Of a stretch of DNA of 64,000 bases, positions 1 through 10,802 are shown in pieces; the first letter of the stretch is position 1, and the number at the start of each line of letters is the position of its first letter. The position numbers and the translations under genes are program-made. A model generated the notes under the pieces. It was not told the origin of the DNA. It made no database searches and was given only the letters and a program-made list of their open reading frames with translations. Origin of the DNA: Marasmius tenuissimus (taxonomy: Eukaryota; Basidiomycota; Agaricomycetes; Agaricales; Marasmiaceae); NCBI GenBank assembly GCA_029532415.1, contig JAQOTA010000007.1, forward strand, positions 230,275-294,274, in the 5' to 3' direction.

Positions 1-677
1 AGCGATAAGGAAGAAAGGGAGTTGAAGGATAGGGAGGAAAACAAGCGATTGCAAGAGATGGAGAGGGAGCAACGAATGCGAGAAGAAGCAGAACGGCGCT
101 TGGTAGCCCCAAGCAATGGTGGGACCCCACCGCCCGGCGAAGATGTTGATGCTCCGGATATTGGCTCGGCTTGGGACCCGGAGAGCACAGTCAAGCTCCC
201 AGTTGATTGGTTAATCTCCCCCGGGGCGCTTCAAGGCCAGGGACCGATATGTTCAGCTCGAATACAATGGGGAAGACAGGCCTCATAAGATTGTCTACTA
301 CCCGCCCCGCGTGCAGAGACGAGTATCTGCCTGTCCCATGGAGTCGGCTGAGCTTGACAAGTCTTCCGATCAGCCAAAACTCCGAACAGAGGCTCGCATG
401 ATGATCGTGATAGAAGGGGACCACCTTGGCAAACTAGTATATCGGGTTGGACAGTGATATGTCTCTGAGGAGCAGAGCAAGGACCACGCGCGCCTGATCG
501 TGCATGTGGTGGTCAACATAGATGTAATAGCTAGCACGTGCAAAATTTCTGAGGAGGAGTTGCTTCTGCATGAGTCTAGCCTTGCTATTGTGAAAGATGA
601 CCAGACACTATGCTCGCATGCACAACAACAATTAGATAAAATTAGACAGGAGAACAAGAACAAGTTGTATTTGTAGA
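1..677 (+). pseudogene. 3' end of an unrecognised gene, frameshifted and interrupted by TGA
   Basis: The gene enters from the left edge. The first 70 or so codons are highly charged and coiled-coil-like (DREENKRLQEMEREQR). After a C5G4 run near 220-230 the reading continues only in the +1 frame (RDRYVQLEYNGEDRP), so there is a one-base indel. A TGA then falls inside RVGQ*YVSEEQSK near 455. The frame ends at the TAG at 675-677 after DKIRQENKNKLYL. The stretch IEGDHLGKLVYRVGQ resembles the KOW/SH3-like segments seen in repeat-associated basidiomycete genes; this is inference. Two lesions make a pseudogene more likely than a spliced gene, though the missing 5' part prevents certainty. Confidence 0.5.
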
Positions 678-831
678 ATTTCTTGTATCAGTAGCAGCCT
701 GCAGCATTATTGTATCAATAACACGCGTTTCCACGCGTTTGTTTGTTCGAATAAAAAGTGTTGTTTTGTTTTATTGATACATCGTGTACCACCTCGTCCA
801 CTCTCTCATTGCACTATCCTCAAGCCTCAAG

Positions 832-3800
832 ATGGCGAAATCAAAGGTCTCAACCCGAAAACCACGCGTCGCACCTACGCCTGGCCCGTCAAAGGTCAAA
901 ACATCCACAAAAAAAACTGGAGAGGTATGATTAACTCATAGGCCGCAAAGCTACCACTGACGTTGAGTCCAGATAGCCTCGGTTCCAGCAACCCAGGTCA
1001 GCGAGGTTACAGAGGTATTTAGGTCTCTCGTCGTCTTCTCTGAGAGATGTGGTCTCATTCCAAGCGTAGAGCAAGGGCACTGCTCCTTCGGTTGAACCTG
1101 TAGCAAGAGGCCGTTACTCGACGCGCTCCCGGGTCCCCAAGAAAAACCCTAAGTGAGTAGATTTTTGTTTCGTTACGAATTTCATTCGGCTGCTAATCGT
1201 TTCAATAGACCCGAAGCCATCGTTTTAGCAACCTCGAAGAAAGGAGGGGCGAGGTTTGCCTACGTGGCCAAGCTGGTGCCCAGTTCAGAAGACGATGCAA
1301 CGCACCCCGTTCCTCAACATTCGGAATCCCACGAAGAGGCACTCGATCGATCTACGGATGAGGAAGAACAGGTCCACATCCAATTGTCGCAGGAAGTCCT
1401 CCACCCCGACTCTCGGTCGTCCCAGGAGAATCTTGTTGATATAGATCAGCCGCTAGATGACGGCAGCGACAACAACAGCCTTGGAGCTGCTCAATGCGAG
1501 CGTGTCGCAGAAGATGACGAGGGTTTTGATGACGAGGAGAATCGGGAGGACGACGGGGGTCGGGAGGACGAGGGGGATCGAGAGGACGAGGGGGATCGCG
1601 ACGATGAGGATGAATACGACAGTGTTCAGGATGGGACTCCCAAGCGTAGGCAGAACGCCGACCCTTCTGATGATGAGTACGGCGATGCAAATCAGGTAAG
1701 AAGTGCATTACTGTAGCCTCGGTTTCGTACCTGATGTGAGCTTTCAACCTAGGTGCCCGTGGACAGCGATTCAACGGGCTCGTCCTTTGGAAAGACGTTG
1801 GCAAAGAAGAAGGCCAACTTGCGAAAGAAGGGACTACCTTTGAGTTCTGAGGAAGACACGCACGATGATGGGGACAAGCAAGCCGTTCCCAGTCCAATCC
1901 GTCCACCCAAACGCCGAAAGGCGAAGGGCAGTCGACAGGACTTCCAGAAATATATCCAACCAACAGGCCCGGCACAACGTCAACATCGTGGTTCACCGCC
2001 ACCGCCAGCATCCTCTCCAGCTCCCTCGTCGCCCTCACCTGAGCATCGTGAACGGTCTGTCGTACCCGCTGCCTCTGCAACTACACCCAATCCAAGTCAA
2101 GGCGCATCTACAGGGCAGGAGAGGTACAAGCCAGGGCCGATGGCCCAAGGGGCTAAGGACGCAATGGATGCATTGTGGGTTGAGGTGCGGGAGAAGATCG
2201 ATGTCATCTCCAACGCCCATAACAAGTCTCCGGAGGCCCTCTGGCAGTACTGGGGGAGAAAAGATATCAAGGAACGTGGACCGAACACCTGGAATGTCTT
2301 CCAGGCTTCTTGCGGTTGGGTTGAAGGCGAGGAGCAGACAGCGAAGCCAGATAATAGTACGTTCGCATAGTAATCTTTCCCTGCGGTAAAAATATTCATA
2401 CAGCCATCTAGTGACAGTGGGGGAATGGGCCGACTTCATCAAGGATCAGTACAACCAGCGCAAAGCAGCAGCCGCAGAGTGACTTGGGGTGCCCGTCGAC
2501 AAACTCACTTCTGCACAATTGCGTGAGGAGTTTGCGGCAGAGCTGGAATGGAATGAGCGGCAAAAGGGGGCGTTTAATGACGCGTTACTGCAGAACGGAG
2601 CGATGGAAGCCCATATCCAGTCGCTCGTTGAGCCCATTGTCGCGACCGTAAGTTTGATTCTCAGCTATCGTTCCATTCAACCATGCTGACCACTCACCAG
2701 TCCCAGAGGATTCGTGACCAATACGGAGTTCACGTATTCGGCTATGCTATCCAGACAAGACGTGATGCTAATAACATGAGTGTGTCGTGCGCCTGGGGAC
2801 CCAAAGGGGAATACGAACAAGTCCAGAAGGCTTTCGGCAGGAATATACGGGAGCCTATAGGGGAATTCGAAGCCATGTTCAAGTGAGGGCTTGTCACTTC
2901 CACTCATCATCAGTTCTTCATTCTCATGTTCCTTGTATAGGATAATCGAAATGGAGAATGCAGGCCACTCTCTAGCGATAGGTAGACAGCACGTACAACT
3001 TCAAGCTCGGCAGAATGGCAAGGACGGCAATAGGGCAATGGTCAAGATCTTCTACCAGGAGGATTGTAGTGAGTTCATTGGCTTTGCGTGATCAATAAGT
3101 ACCTTATGCTTAATCTTACAGGGCAATTCTCTTTCGATAAGGACGTGCCCCTGGACAGCTTCCTCAGATTGGCTTGGAAGTATCGCATTTGTATCGTCGA
3201 TTGGCCAGCGAGTGTGCCTTTCCCGGAGACCGGGAAGAGTGTGTTCAAGATGAGCGCTGAACATGCTGCCAAAGCCGTCGAGCCGCGCGAGAGGTACATC
3301 GAGGCTATAGTCGATGGGCGCACCGAAGAAGACTTTGTGGTGAATCCCAAGCATATGCGTTTGATTCGCTGGAGCGATGGTAAGCTCTCAAACCACCTTA
3401 AGATCAACTTCAGCCGCTGATATGGATCATCAGAGCAAATGAAGCTCGACATTGACGAGGCAGATAAGGTTACCATTGTCATCGACGATAACGGCGTAAC
3501 CAAGCACACTGCGGGAGAATCCAAAATATATGGGCAAGGGGAGTTTTACGATGCCGACGCAACCCCAAAGAAGAAGAGGGGTGGTAGAGGTAGGAAGCGC
3601 ACCGCTACTGCTGCGGAAAAGGAAAAAGAGAAACAGGAGGTTCATCAGGCAGCTTTGGATCTCAAGGAGGGTAATCAGTTGGAGAAGCAGTGGATGGCAG
3701 TCAAACCACGCCTCGAGGCAGACATGGCGAGGATGGACATGGAGGATGGACAACGTCGACGCTATTATCAGGGGCATTCAGACGATGACGATGACGACAA

Positions 3801-4805
3801 TTACGACAACGAGCCCAGGTACAACTACGAGCAGATATTTCCCTCCCGGGGTAAGTCGTTATCCGCGACCTCCTAGTCAGACACTAAATGGCATTGCTCA
3901 GGTTCTCAACAACTCAGGCATGCAGCCCCTGACGACCAACACGACCACGACGACAAACATTCCCCCGCTCCACAGCCCGTGAAACGAGTCCCGTCGTCTC
4001 GACCTCGTTCTACCTCCTTTGACGTCGACCATACCAGTAAGTAGATGTCATCATCTGCAATACGTACAATGATGAACTCTGCCCTTAGCTCCCCGACGCC
4101 CTGTGGCTAAAGCCTCGTCATCCCGACTACGTCAAGCAGACATTGAGGTACACCGTGATCGTGAGTCTGTGTTTCGTGTTATTCCGTCATTCAGGTTTGG
4201 GACTGTATTTTAGGGTCCACAGATTACAGTCGCCCAGAATCGTCTTCTGTACGGCGTTCAGTAGAGGACTACTCGTCATCGTCGTACAGTCGGAAGCGTG
4301 TGCACAATGAAGAGCAGTATGAGGAGGAGTATCGTTCTCGCTGTACATTGAGCCATGCATCGCAATCTCAAGGTGAGTCTTATTACACAAAGAGCATGAC
4401 TACACCTGACAATACACAGTGCGTAAAGCAGATCCGCAGGGAAACAAGCGTGCTCGAGGGGATCCTGCTGCCGACAAGTCCGATTCACGACGTGCAAGTC
4501 GTACCTCCAATCTGCCGCCGTCCCGTCGAATGGGTGATGGGGCCGAGCTGGAACCTCAGATCTCTCGCTCGGACCGCCCTGCGAAACGCCATCGGCACGC
4601 ATACTCAAGATCTGTATCTCCGGCACAGGATCGCGACCGTGGGGCGACTCAATCCTCCATCAGATATGCCCAGGATAAGGTTAAGGGTACCATAAAGGGC
4701 AAAGAAAGGGAACCAGTGCACTTCGACCCAGAGTACCGTCGTTCTGGTCATTCTGATAGACGACCAACCCTGCCTGGCGTGCGGTCTTCGGCGAAGCCTC
4801 GGTAA
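832..4805 (+). pseudogene. 14-exon gene for a charged, low-complexity protein, with one in-frame TGA
   Basis: Exons are 832-924, 973-1014, 1070-1152, 1209-1695, 1753-2356, 2412-2647, 2701-2882, 2941-3068, 3122-3379, 3434-3850, 3902-4036, 4089-4160, 4214-4372 and 4420-4805. All have GT-AG borders and agreeing phases, 1094 codons in all. Codon 460 (2480-2482) is TGA, in AAAE*LGVPVDKLT. The predicted protein starts MAKSKVSTRKPRVAPTPG, has an acidic run near residues 180-230, a central ordered part (about 430-720) and a basic, serine/arginine-rich tail (KRGGRGRKR, SYSRKRVH). That composition suggests a nuclear or chromatin role; no domain is recognised. The neighbouring 1-677 remnant hints at a repeat-associated origin. 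A recent pseudogene, a sequencing error or readthrough could each explain the lone stop. Confidence 0.65.
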
Positions 4806-5007
4806 TTTGCGTACTTGCACTTGTATTTGTTTCTCGTTTTCAATGTCAACTTTTTATCTCTGCAATCAGTGGCCTAAGTGAAAGTCTCGGTATCCACGCA
4901 TGAGTTTCGAGCAATAGAGTCTCGATTTGCGTGATCTCTACGGTAGTGACGTACAAGAGTAACGGAGAACCACATATACTGTGAGAGACAGACTGCCTAC
5001 GTATTGA

Positions 5008-5483
5008 CTATCTGCGCCGATTTGGATACTTCGTATGAGGAAAATGGTGGTAAATCTTCGTTCTCTGGGTGTTGTTGTCCTCAAGTTCCACGAGAAAAGT
5101 AGACAGACGAACTCGTAGGCTGTCGAAAGAGAAACAATGAATGAATTATTCTCTCGCAAGCTCAAGGGATTGTCCGAGCGTACTCACCTTACAAGCTCTG
5201 CCTCCAAACGCGCTTTCTCCCTAAGATGTGTCTCTTTGTCCTCGAGGTTACCCTCGGGTCCGCCTTCCTCCTTTTCCGCAATCTGTCTGAGCATCTCTTC
5301 CTCGCAAAACAGCAGGACTTCGTTGGCCCAAATCTCGAATTTTGCTGTGTCGATGTTGGCAGCAATGTCATTGCGCTTCCTGCATCCTGGAAGGGTGTAT
5401 TCCAGCAAGGGATACACAGGGAGAGACATCTAAGAGAGAAACGGTTAGTAGGAGTACATCTGGCTGGGATATTCAACCCACAT
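5008..5483 (-). CDS. small hypothetical coiled-coil protein
   Basis: Main exons are 5188-5429 and 5008-5119, joined across a GT-AG intron in phase 2. Read from ATG 5429 they give 117 residues: MSLPVYPLLEYTLPGC..., then a glutamate-rich helix (CEEEMLRQIAEKEEGG, KARLEAELVRSL) and a basic end (HHFPHTKYPNRRR). Directly before ATG 5429 lies a textbook intron end: TACTAAC branch site (5444-5450), pyrimidine tract and CTTAG. So translation may start in a tiny upstream exon (5478-5483, Met-Trp) or the intron may be in the 5' UTR. No family recognised; a subunit of some complex is conceivable. It is convergent with the 832-4805 gene. Confidence 0.55.
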
Positions 5484-5605
5484 CGTGCTTTGATGGGCTC
5501 AAGTGCAGGTGGGAGTGCAGGTGTGAGTCGGCGGTTTTGATTTTTTTTTTGTTTTATACTGTGAGCATTGGTATAATATTCACTGCTGATGCACAATCTA
5601 TCATT

Positions 5606-5712
5606 GGTCGCATGGCCCAGTGGTATAGTAATGACAGCGTTGGCTTAAGCGCCGATGCCATCAGCGCTAAATCTACGTGAGGTCAGTTGATCGACTCTCC
5701 ACCGTGCCTCGC
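5606..5712 (+). other. tRNA-Leu-like relic or SINE head
   Basis: A perfect RNA polymerase III A-box (TGGCCCAGTGG, 5613-5623) is followed by a TTAAG anticodon-loop-like segment and an imperfect B-box (TGATCGACTCT, 5688-5698, 8 of 11 consensus positions). The acceptor and T stems do not pair properly, so this is not a functional tRNA. It may be a tRNA-Leu(TAA) pseudogene or the head of a SINE. Confidence 0.35.
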
Positions 5713-6062
5713 ATATCCCAAACGGATGTGAATAATTTTATTATTGGTTTGTGCTATCGCGCCGTTCCTTCAGCTACCTCAATGTCTCTAGCAACGAGCA
5801 AGATATGACCTTGTAGCCTTTTTTGTTTGTACGCTAAACAAAGATCCTGCGCACAAAAAATGACCAAAGATGTCTGAGACATTACGATAGCTGTAAGTAA
5901 TACACCCAGAAACAAAGTGCCCAAGGCTAGCAATAGTTGTGCAGGCAGAAAACGTAGACGGTCAACTCACCATAGCGAAGGCAGACCCACAACTGGACCT
6001 ACAACGAACATTTGATCGAGCTTGCATAAGATGAGGGAATGCCCGGCCGATCTGAGATAGCG

Positions 6063-6368
6063 GGGTATACCCGTTTGGTTTCGAGACTCAGGGGGATACC
6101 CGCTTATGTTGGGATGCACGGGGTATACCCAATTGTTTGGGATTCCGGGGATACCCGCTTAAGTGGGAAGCACGGGGGTATACCTGGGTATACCCGTTTG
6201 TTTTGGAGATCCAGGGGATACCCGCCTGTACATTTGGAGAACGCGGGGCATACTCAGTCAGTTTCGACCATCGGGGTATACCCGGTCGACTGTCAAACTC
6301 AGGGTATACCCGCTCACGTTGGAACCACAGGGGTATACCCGGTGCGGTTGGCAGAGTCGGGTATACCC
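6063..6368. repeat. 28-29 bp minisatellite with a palindromic GGGTATACCC core
   Basis: Twelve copies of GGGTATACCC, or close variants such as GGGGATACCC, start at 6063, 6092, 6121, 6147, 6176, 6186, 6214, 6246, 6274, 6302, 6331 and 6359. Spacing is 28-29 bp except around the doubled unit at 6176/6186. The 18-19 bp between cores are diverged but related (several read CGCTTA-GTGGGA-GCACG), so units arose by tandem duplication. The core is its own reverse complement. Several frames stay open across the array as a side effect of the period; none looks like a gene. Confidence 0.85.
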
Positions 6369-6909
6369 ACAAGTTCGGATAAGGCGTTCTTGTTCCTCCC
6401 TTGCTCTAAACTGCCGAGGTGAGATGCACTATACGACTGACCGAAGGCGAATGTAACCACCCTTACACTCAAATAGTGACTACGACGGACAGACGGGACA
6501 CTCTTTCATTATTTCTCTCAATTCCTCAAATCAGTGCCGCTCATGTCCAGTAGCCGTTCACAATCCTCGTATAACTTCCTAAGTCTCATGCCTACGTTAC
6601 AAGTAATATTATCTATAACCTTGGGGACCATGACTCACGCAACTGCTGAAGTGACGCAAACCGTGAGGATCCCGAGCAGCAGCCCCAGCCCCAGATCCGC
6701 AACAACACGTGGGAGAACGTACATACACACCCTTTGGGTACCACAATCTGTACGTGCGCTAAAGAGAAGCGAGCCGCGATGAGCCCCACCAGCAGCAGTG
6801 CCCAGCCCCCAACCCGCGAAAAATCGCGAGGGAAGAGACCCCTGCCACCCCGTCACATCACAGAGGACGAGGGAAATACCCGCTGCTGGGGCAGATCTGA
6901 CCTCTGAGC

Positions 6910-6980
6910 GGGGATACCCATCAGCGAGGTCTGGCAGAGGCGGGGTATACCTGCCCTACACACCACGGGTATCCCCGCCT
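6910..6980. repeat. outlying copies of the GGGTATACCC repeat
   Basis: GGGGATACCC at 6910-6919, GGGTATACCT at 6943-6952 and CGGGTATCCCCG near 6966 repeat the core at about 33-bp and then 23-bp spacing, some 540 bp beyond the main array. They suggest the array once extended further or spread locally. Confidence 0.6.
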
Positions 6981-7003
6981 TGGGGCACAACTGCTAGAAA
7001 AGA

Positions 7004-7051
7004 CCCCTCATAGGCCTAATTATCTCACCGGGGAGATAGGCCTATGAGGGG
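7004..7051. repeat. near-perfect inverted repeat (hairpin)
   Basis: CCCCTCATAGGCCTA (7004-7018) is exactly the reverse complement of TAGGCCTATGAGGGG (7037-7051). An inner ATCTC/GAGAT pair lengthens the stem, leaving a short loop and a 3-base bulge. It lies about 20 bp before the left edge of duplication block A. Confidence 0.8.
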
Positions 7052-8013
7052 GGTAAAGGGGTATGCCTGAGGTGGCTCAAGCGACGAGCTATAGGGCAAC
7101 AAGGCTGTAAAAATTTGCTAATAGGAAAAAGGCCCCAGCGAATTTTTAGTCCAGGTGCAGCACGAATGTTTGCCACTGCCTTCCACCTTCTCTTTCATTC
7201 TTCAGCCTCATGCTTTTGACTTCCCCCCAACTTCGTTGTTTCGCTTCTGTTCTGGTAGTGATCCATTACATGGGGACATCCGGTAAACAGCGCTTACTCA
7301 TGCCGTTCAGCCTTCAGATTACAAGCAATCGCCACTCGGTACAGGCTCATTTCCTCCATCGGTGATACACCAATCGTCAGGTAGACAATGACGGGTCCAT
7401 TCTCCGTTGATGGTGAAGAAGGATCTCTTTAATAGCACGATATATATATTGTGAGCTCTTGAAGATAGTCCCATTGCGATTATAGCTAATCGCAGGGATG
7501 ACGAGCTGAGACATGCGTATTTGATGGAAAGAACTATGACGTCTTCTTTCTGATTCCCTTTCATAAGTTATATCATACCTTGCGTGGGCCTCAGAAGAGA
7601 TGCTCGTGCTAGATCTAGTTCAAGCGCCCGTCGAGTCGCTTTTTGAGGAGGTATAAATGCCACCGTGACTGTGCTGGCGACCCAATACGCCTTAGGTTTA
7701 GAGTCTAGACACCGGTACTACCCTTGCCATGATATAGTAGGGATAGACATAGCATGGTCTACCCACATTCAGGACGGTTGTCAACCAAATTCAACTATCG
7801 GGGCTATGGTGAGCGGGCCCACCCAGATATTGACACACGCAACTTAACAAGTGTAGGTGTTATCACCATTCCCGAGATTGCGGAGAGGTTGGGAGCTAGC
7901 AAGAAGTTGACAGAAGTACTTGACTGAATGCACTTTAGTCTTGTTCCGAGTTTGACTATGTGCTACCAGAGTTGTAGTAATAGCTTCGTGGTAAGCCAGA
8001 CCTTGTTCAACTC

Positions 8014-8602
8014 TAGTGATGCGCGGGCTCGGGCTGGGCTCAAAGCCTCGGGCTTGGGCTTGGCTTTGAGGGCTTAGGCTCACCAAAATCTGAGCCCGAG
8101 CCTTGGGCCCAAGCCGGACGTCAAAGCCCTGGGGCTTGGGCCTGAGCCTGGGCTTATAACAACCTCGTAAATTGTCGCTGTAAGGAAAATAAGGCATCCC
8201 AAGCAGTGTATCTGTCCGGGAGTGCCTTCTCACCATTACCCGTCAAGCATGTTGATCCAGAGAGGTGCAGTCGACTGTCTTCCACAACTGGTAGCCCAGA
8301 TTCAGTGAGTAGTGAGCTCAATTTCAGCTGTGAAAATCAAATGAATCACTTACTATCAATACCATATAGTGTTGTGTTGGCGCGGGGACTAACAATGTTT
8401 AGGGACCTACAATGTGTGAAGTATATCTTGATTCCTGCCGGTGGATAATGGGAGAGGGCTTGAGCCTAGAGCTTGGGCTTACAAAATGTCAAGCCCGAGC
8501 CCTAAGCCTCCCAAAGCCCTCTACCAGGGCTGGGCTAGGCTTTTCAAGCCCCGGGCTTGGCTTGGGCTCGCCAGGGCTCAAGCCTGAGCCCGCACATCAC
8601 TA
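8014..8602. mobile_element. hAT-type MITE, 589 bp, empty site preserved in block B
   Basis: The terminal inverted repeats are TAGTGATGCGCGGGCTC at the left and TAGTGATGTGCGGGCTC in reverse complement at the right. A perfect 8-bp target duplication TTCAACTC flanks the element (8006-8013, 8603-8610). Subterminal regions are rich in GGGCTTGGGCTT-like repeats. No transposase is encoded. Block B has the unoccupied site (near 18688-18695), so the insertion postdates the duplication. Confidence 0.9.
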
Positions 8603-9215
8603 TTCAACTCCTCTGTCGTGATTCTCATGACACCCTCCCAATACTTTTGACCCTGTAACGATCAGATTGAAGGCTACCAATCCGCAGTGTACACATCGTG
8701 CCGCCGACAGGATCTTTCTTGGAGCCCTGGCCTCGCCGAATGAACTATACGCAAATCAAAGAATTAGTGCCACCTACGGACAATTTCGAGGGCCCAGTGT
8801 GTCTAAAGGCGACTAGAGAGATCTCGAAATATGGCTTACCTCGACTTCCTCAATTTGTTTGCAATCCCCTTCCCGAATCTCCTTGCCATCCTGACACAGG
8901 GTTACAGCCGCGATACCTTCCATCACTCACCTGCCACTTTCCCGTGATGGAGCCTGTAAGACTGTACCAAGGTTCGCTATTTAGCTTATCGATACCAGCA
9001 GCGAAATGCTAACCTCTAGATATGCCTGTCTTACAGCGTCCCTCTTTGTTTATTTTTCTGTAGATCGAGCACAGAAATCATGTATAATTTCGCCCATACT
9101 GCGCCGGAGGCTTGGTCTGACTTCTGACTTTCAGGGCTTCACAGAACCGTGAGCTTCGAGAGAGAGGGGAAAATCCCCTCGATAACTCGTGGCTCGAGCA
9201 TGGCAATGAGAAGCC

Positions 9216-9675
9216 TAGACCTGTAACTGGTCCTTCAATGACGATGGCAAGCATGTATTGAAGGACCTGTGTTTCTGAGTTTGAATTCGGCAGAGACTGC
9301 CTTATGATCAAGATTGCTTCTTTTGTTGACATGGGAAAGTTTAGAATAGTCATATAAGGAAGGTGATCGGGCCCTGCAAGTCCTGCTCCTCTCACTATTT
9401 CGTCCATTCTTTAACAAGTCGGCGACAGTGAGCACCATATAGGTGCCTCTCAATGTAATTGACAGATCTTACAGCAGTGATAGCAAAAATGGGTGCTTTC
9501 ACTCGGTACAGTAAGCTCATGGTCGAGCAAAAAAAATTGCGGATGGGAACCTATGGGAACAAATTCGCCAATCACCTTCCTTATACGACTATTCTGAGAT
9601 TCCCATGTCACTGAAAGAGGGAAACTCGATCATAAGGCAGTCACTGCCAAATTCAAACTCAGATACGCAGGACTA
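9216..9675. mobile_element. MITE with long inverted arms and 9-bp target duplication
   Basis: The ends read TAGACCTG and, reverse-complemented, TAGTCCTG. The direct repeat TGAGAAGCC flanks both sides (9207-9215, 9676-9684). Inside, arms of about 110 bp (roughly 9264-9372 and 9572-9669) are inverted copies sharing CTGAGTTTGAATT and CTGCCTTATGATC. The left end carries an extra small hairpin (GGTCCTTCAAT...ATTGAAGGACC). Block B lacks the element (AATGTGAAGTCATGG near 19285). Nine-base duplication and long TIRs suggest a Mutator-like origin; a hAT origin is possible. Confidence 0.75.
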
Positions 9676-9689
9676 TGAGAAGCCATGGT

Positions 9690-9862
9690 TCAAGCAGGTG
9701 AAAGCGTCGGAGTTCGAATCTTCGTGGGTGGCATGTCGACCTACCCTCAAGACGGTCCGTGCTAGGTTGATCATGGACTGCCGAATGTTCCCACCCTTAT
9801 TCTCACCCAAACTCTCAAGTCGTTCCGCACGGCGACCTCCTTCCTTTCCCAGAGATTTCATT
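9690..9862 (+). repeat. dispersed repeat, copy 1 (SINE candidate)
   Basis: Shares with six other copies the core ACCTNCCCTCAA-N(3-6)-GGTCCGTGC and, about 45 bp on, ATGTTCCCACCCT. A B-box-like GAGTTCGAATCTT lies upstream near 9708. The sister copy in block B is at 19296-19470. Confidence 0.6.
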
Positions 9863-10802
9863 CTGGCTTACATGCGGACGTTCAGAGTCAAGGTGAGTTT
9901 CTGACTGTGCTCCGCAGCTCATAGCACGTTACACTTCACACGACAATGGCTCTTGGGGCCGTTCATGGCTATCAGACTGAGCATGCCAAGCTTGACACTT
10001 GTGGAGTTGGTTTTGCCGGCTACCGGCCTGACAGTCATACTCAGCTCGTTCTACACCCTTCTACACCCTTCTATCACCCTCGTACCAGCGGGCTGAAAAC
10101 ACGCCAGAAGCACACCGGATGCTTTTTTCGTCCAGATCGAGATCCTGGGTGAAGGGTTCGGAGTCCACCCGGCGTTTTTCCATTGCATCGTTTTCTCCGT
10201 CACACAGAGGCAGATCCTACAGAGGCCCGTTTCGATATTCGATGTTGAAATCAAACACACATTTCACCTAAACCCTCTCCTCCGTTCGTCAGAACTGTCA
10301 CCATAGTTGACATGACTTTGAAAATCGGCGGGTGCTGCTCGGACTGCTCGGACCTCCATGCATGACCGTATGTTCCATTTGTGGATATATGACCTGGTCA
10401 CAAGGTGTACCTCCTCTGATTTGCACGTTCCGAACATGATTTTGTTGTCTCGGGGATGGTTAGGTCGTCTGCCTAACCCTTCTGCTATCTTCATTCCTAA
10501 CTGTCTTACTTGACTTCTCGGGCCCTGGGGTTTCCCTCTGCCTGATTATACTTTCTGTTTCTCCTCTTCAACAACTTGCGGGAAGAGATCAACGTACGAA
10601 TATAAAAATAGAAATGGGAGTGATCCCCTGCGTGGAGTCATGGCCGATCCCACCGTGCATCAGACATGATATACCCAGGTATGCTGTGTGAGATCTGGGT
10701 CCATACTCATATAGTGCATGGGAGTCTCCTTCGCGGTAATGGTACCCACCTTCTCCCCTCTTTCCACTTACGCTCTTGGGCCGTTTCGCTGGCTTTACAG
10801 AG

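Noticed and set aside
1352..2080. 242-aa minus-strand frame
   Set aside because: Arginine/proline-rich antisense shadow of the acidic exons of the 832-4805 gene.
6063..6368. CRISPR-like array
   Set aside because: The repeat is only 10 bp, the spacers are related to each other, the host is eukaryotic and no cas genes exist. It is a minisatellite.
6039..6456. Overlapping open frames in several phases across the array
   Set aside because: They arise from the repeat period lacking stops in several frames; the protein-like repeats are an artefact.
8006..8160. GGGCTTGGGCTT tracts as telomere-like repeats
   Set aside because: They are subterminal repeats of a MITE with defined TIRs and TSD, not TTAGGG arrays.
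10264..10494. 76-aa minus-strand frame conserved in both blocks (also 20582-20812)
   Set aside because: The whole region is duplicated, so conservation means nothing; the few differences change amino acids and there is no start context or family.
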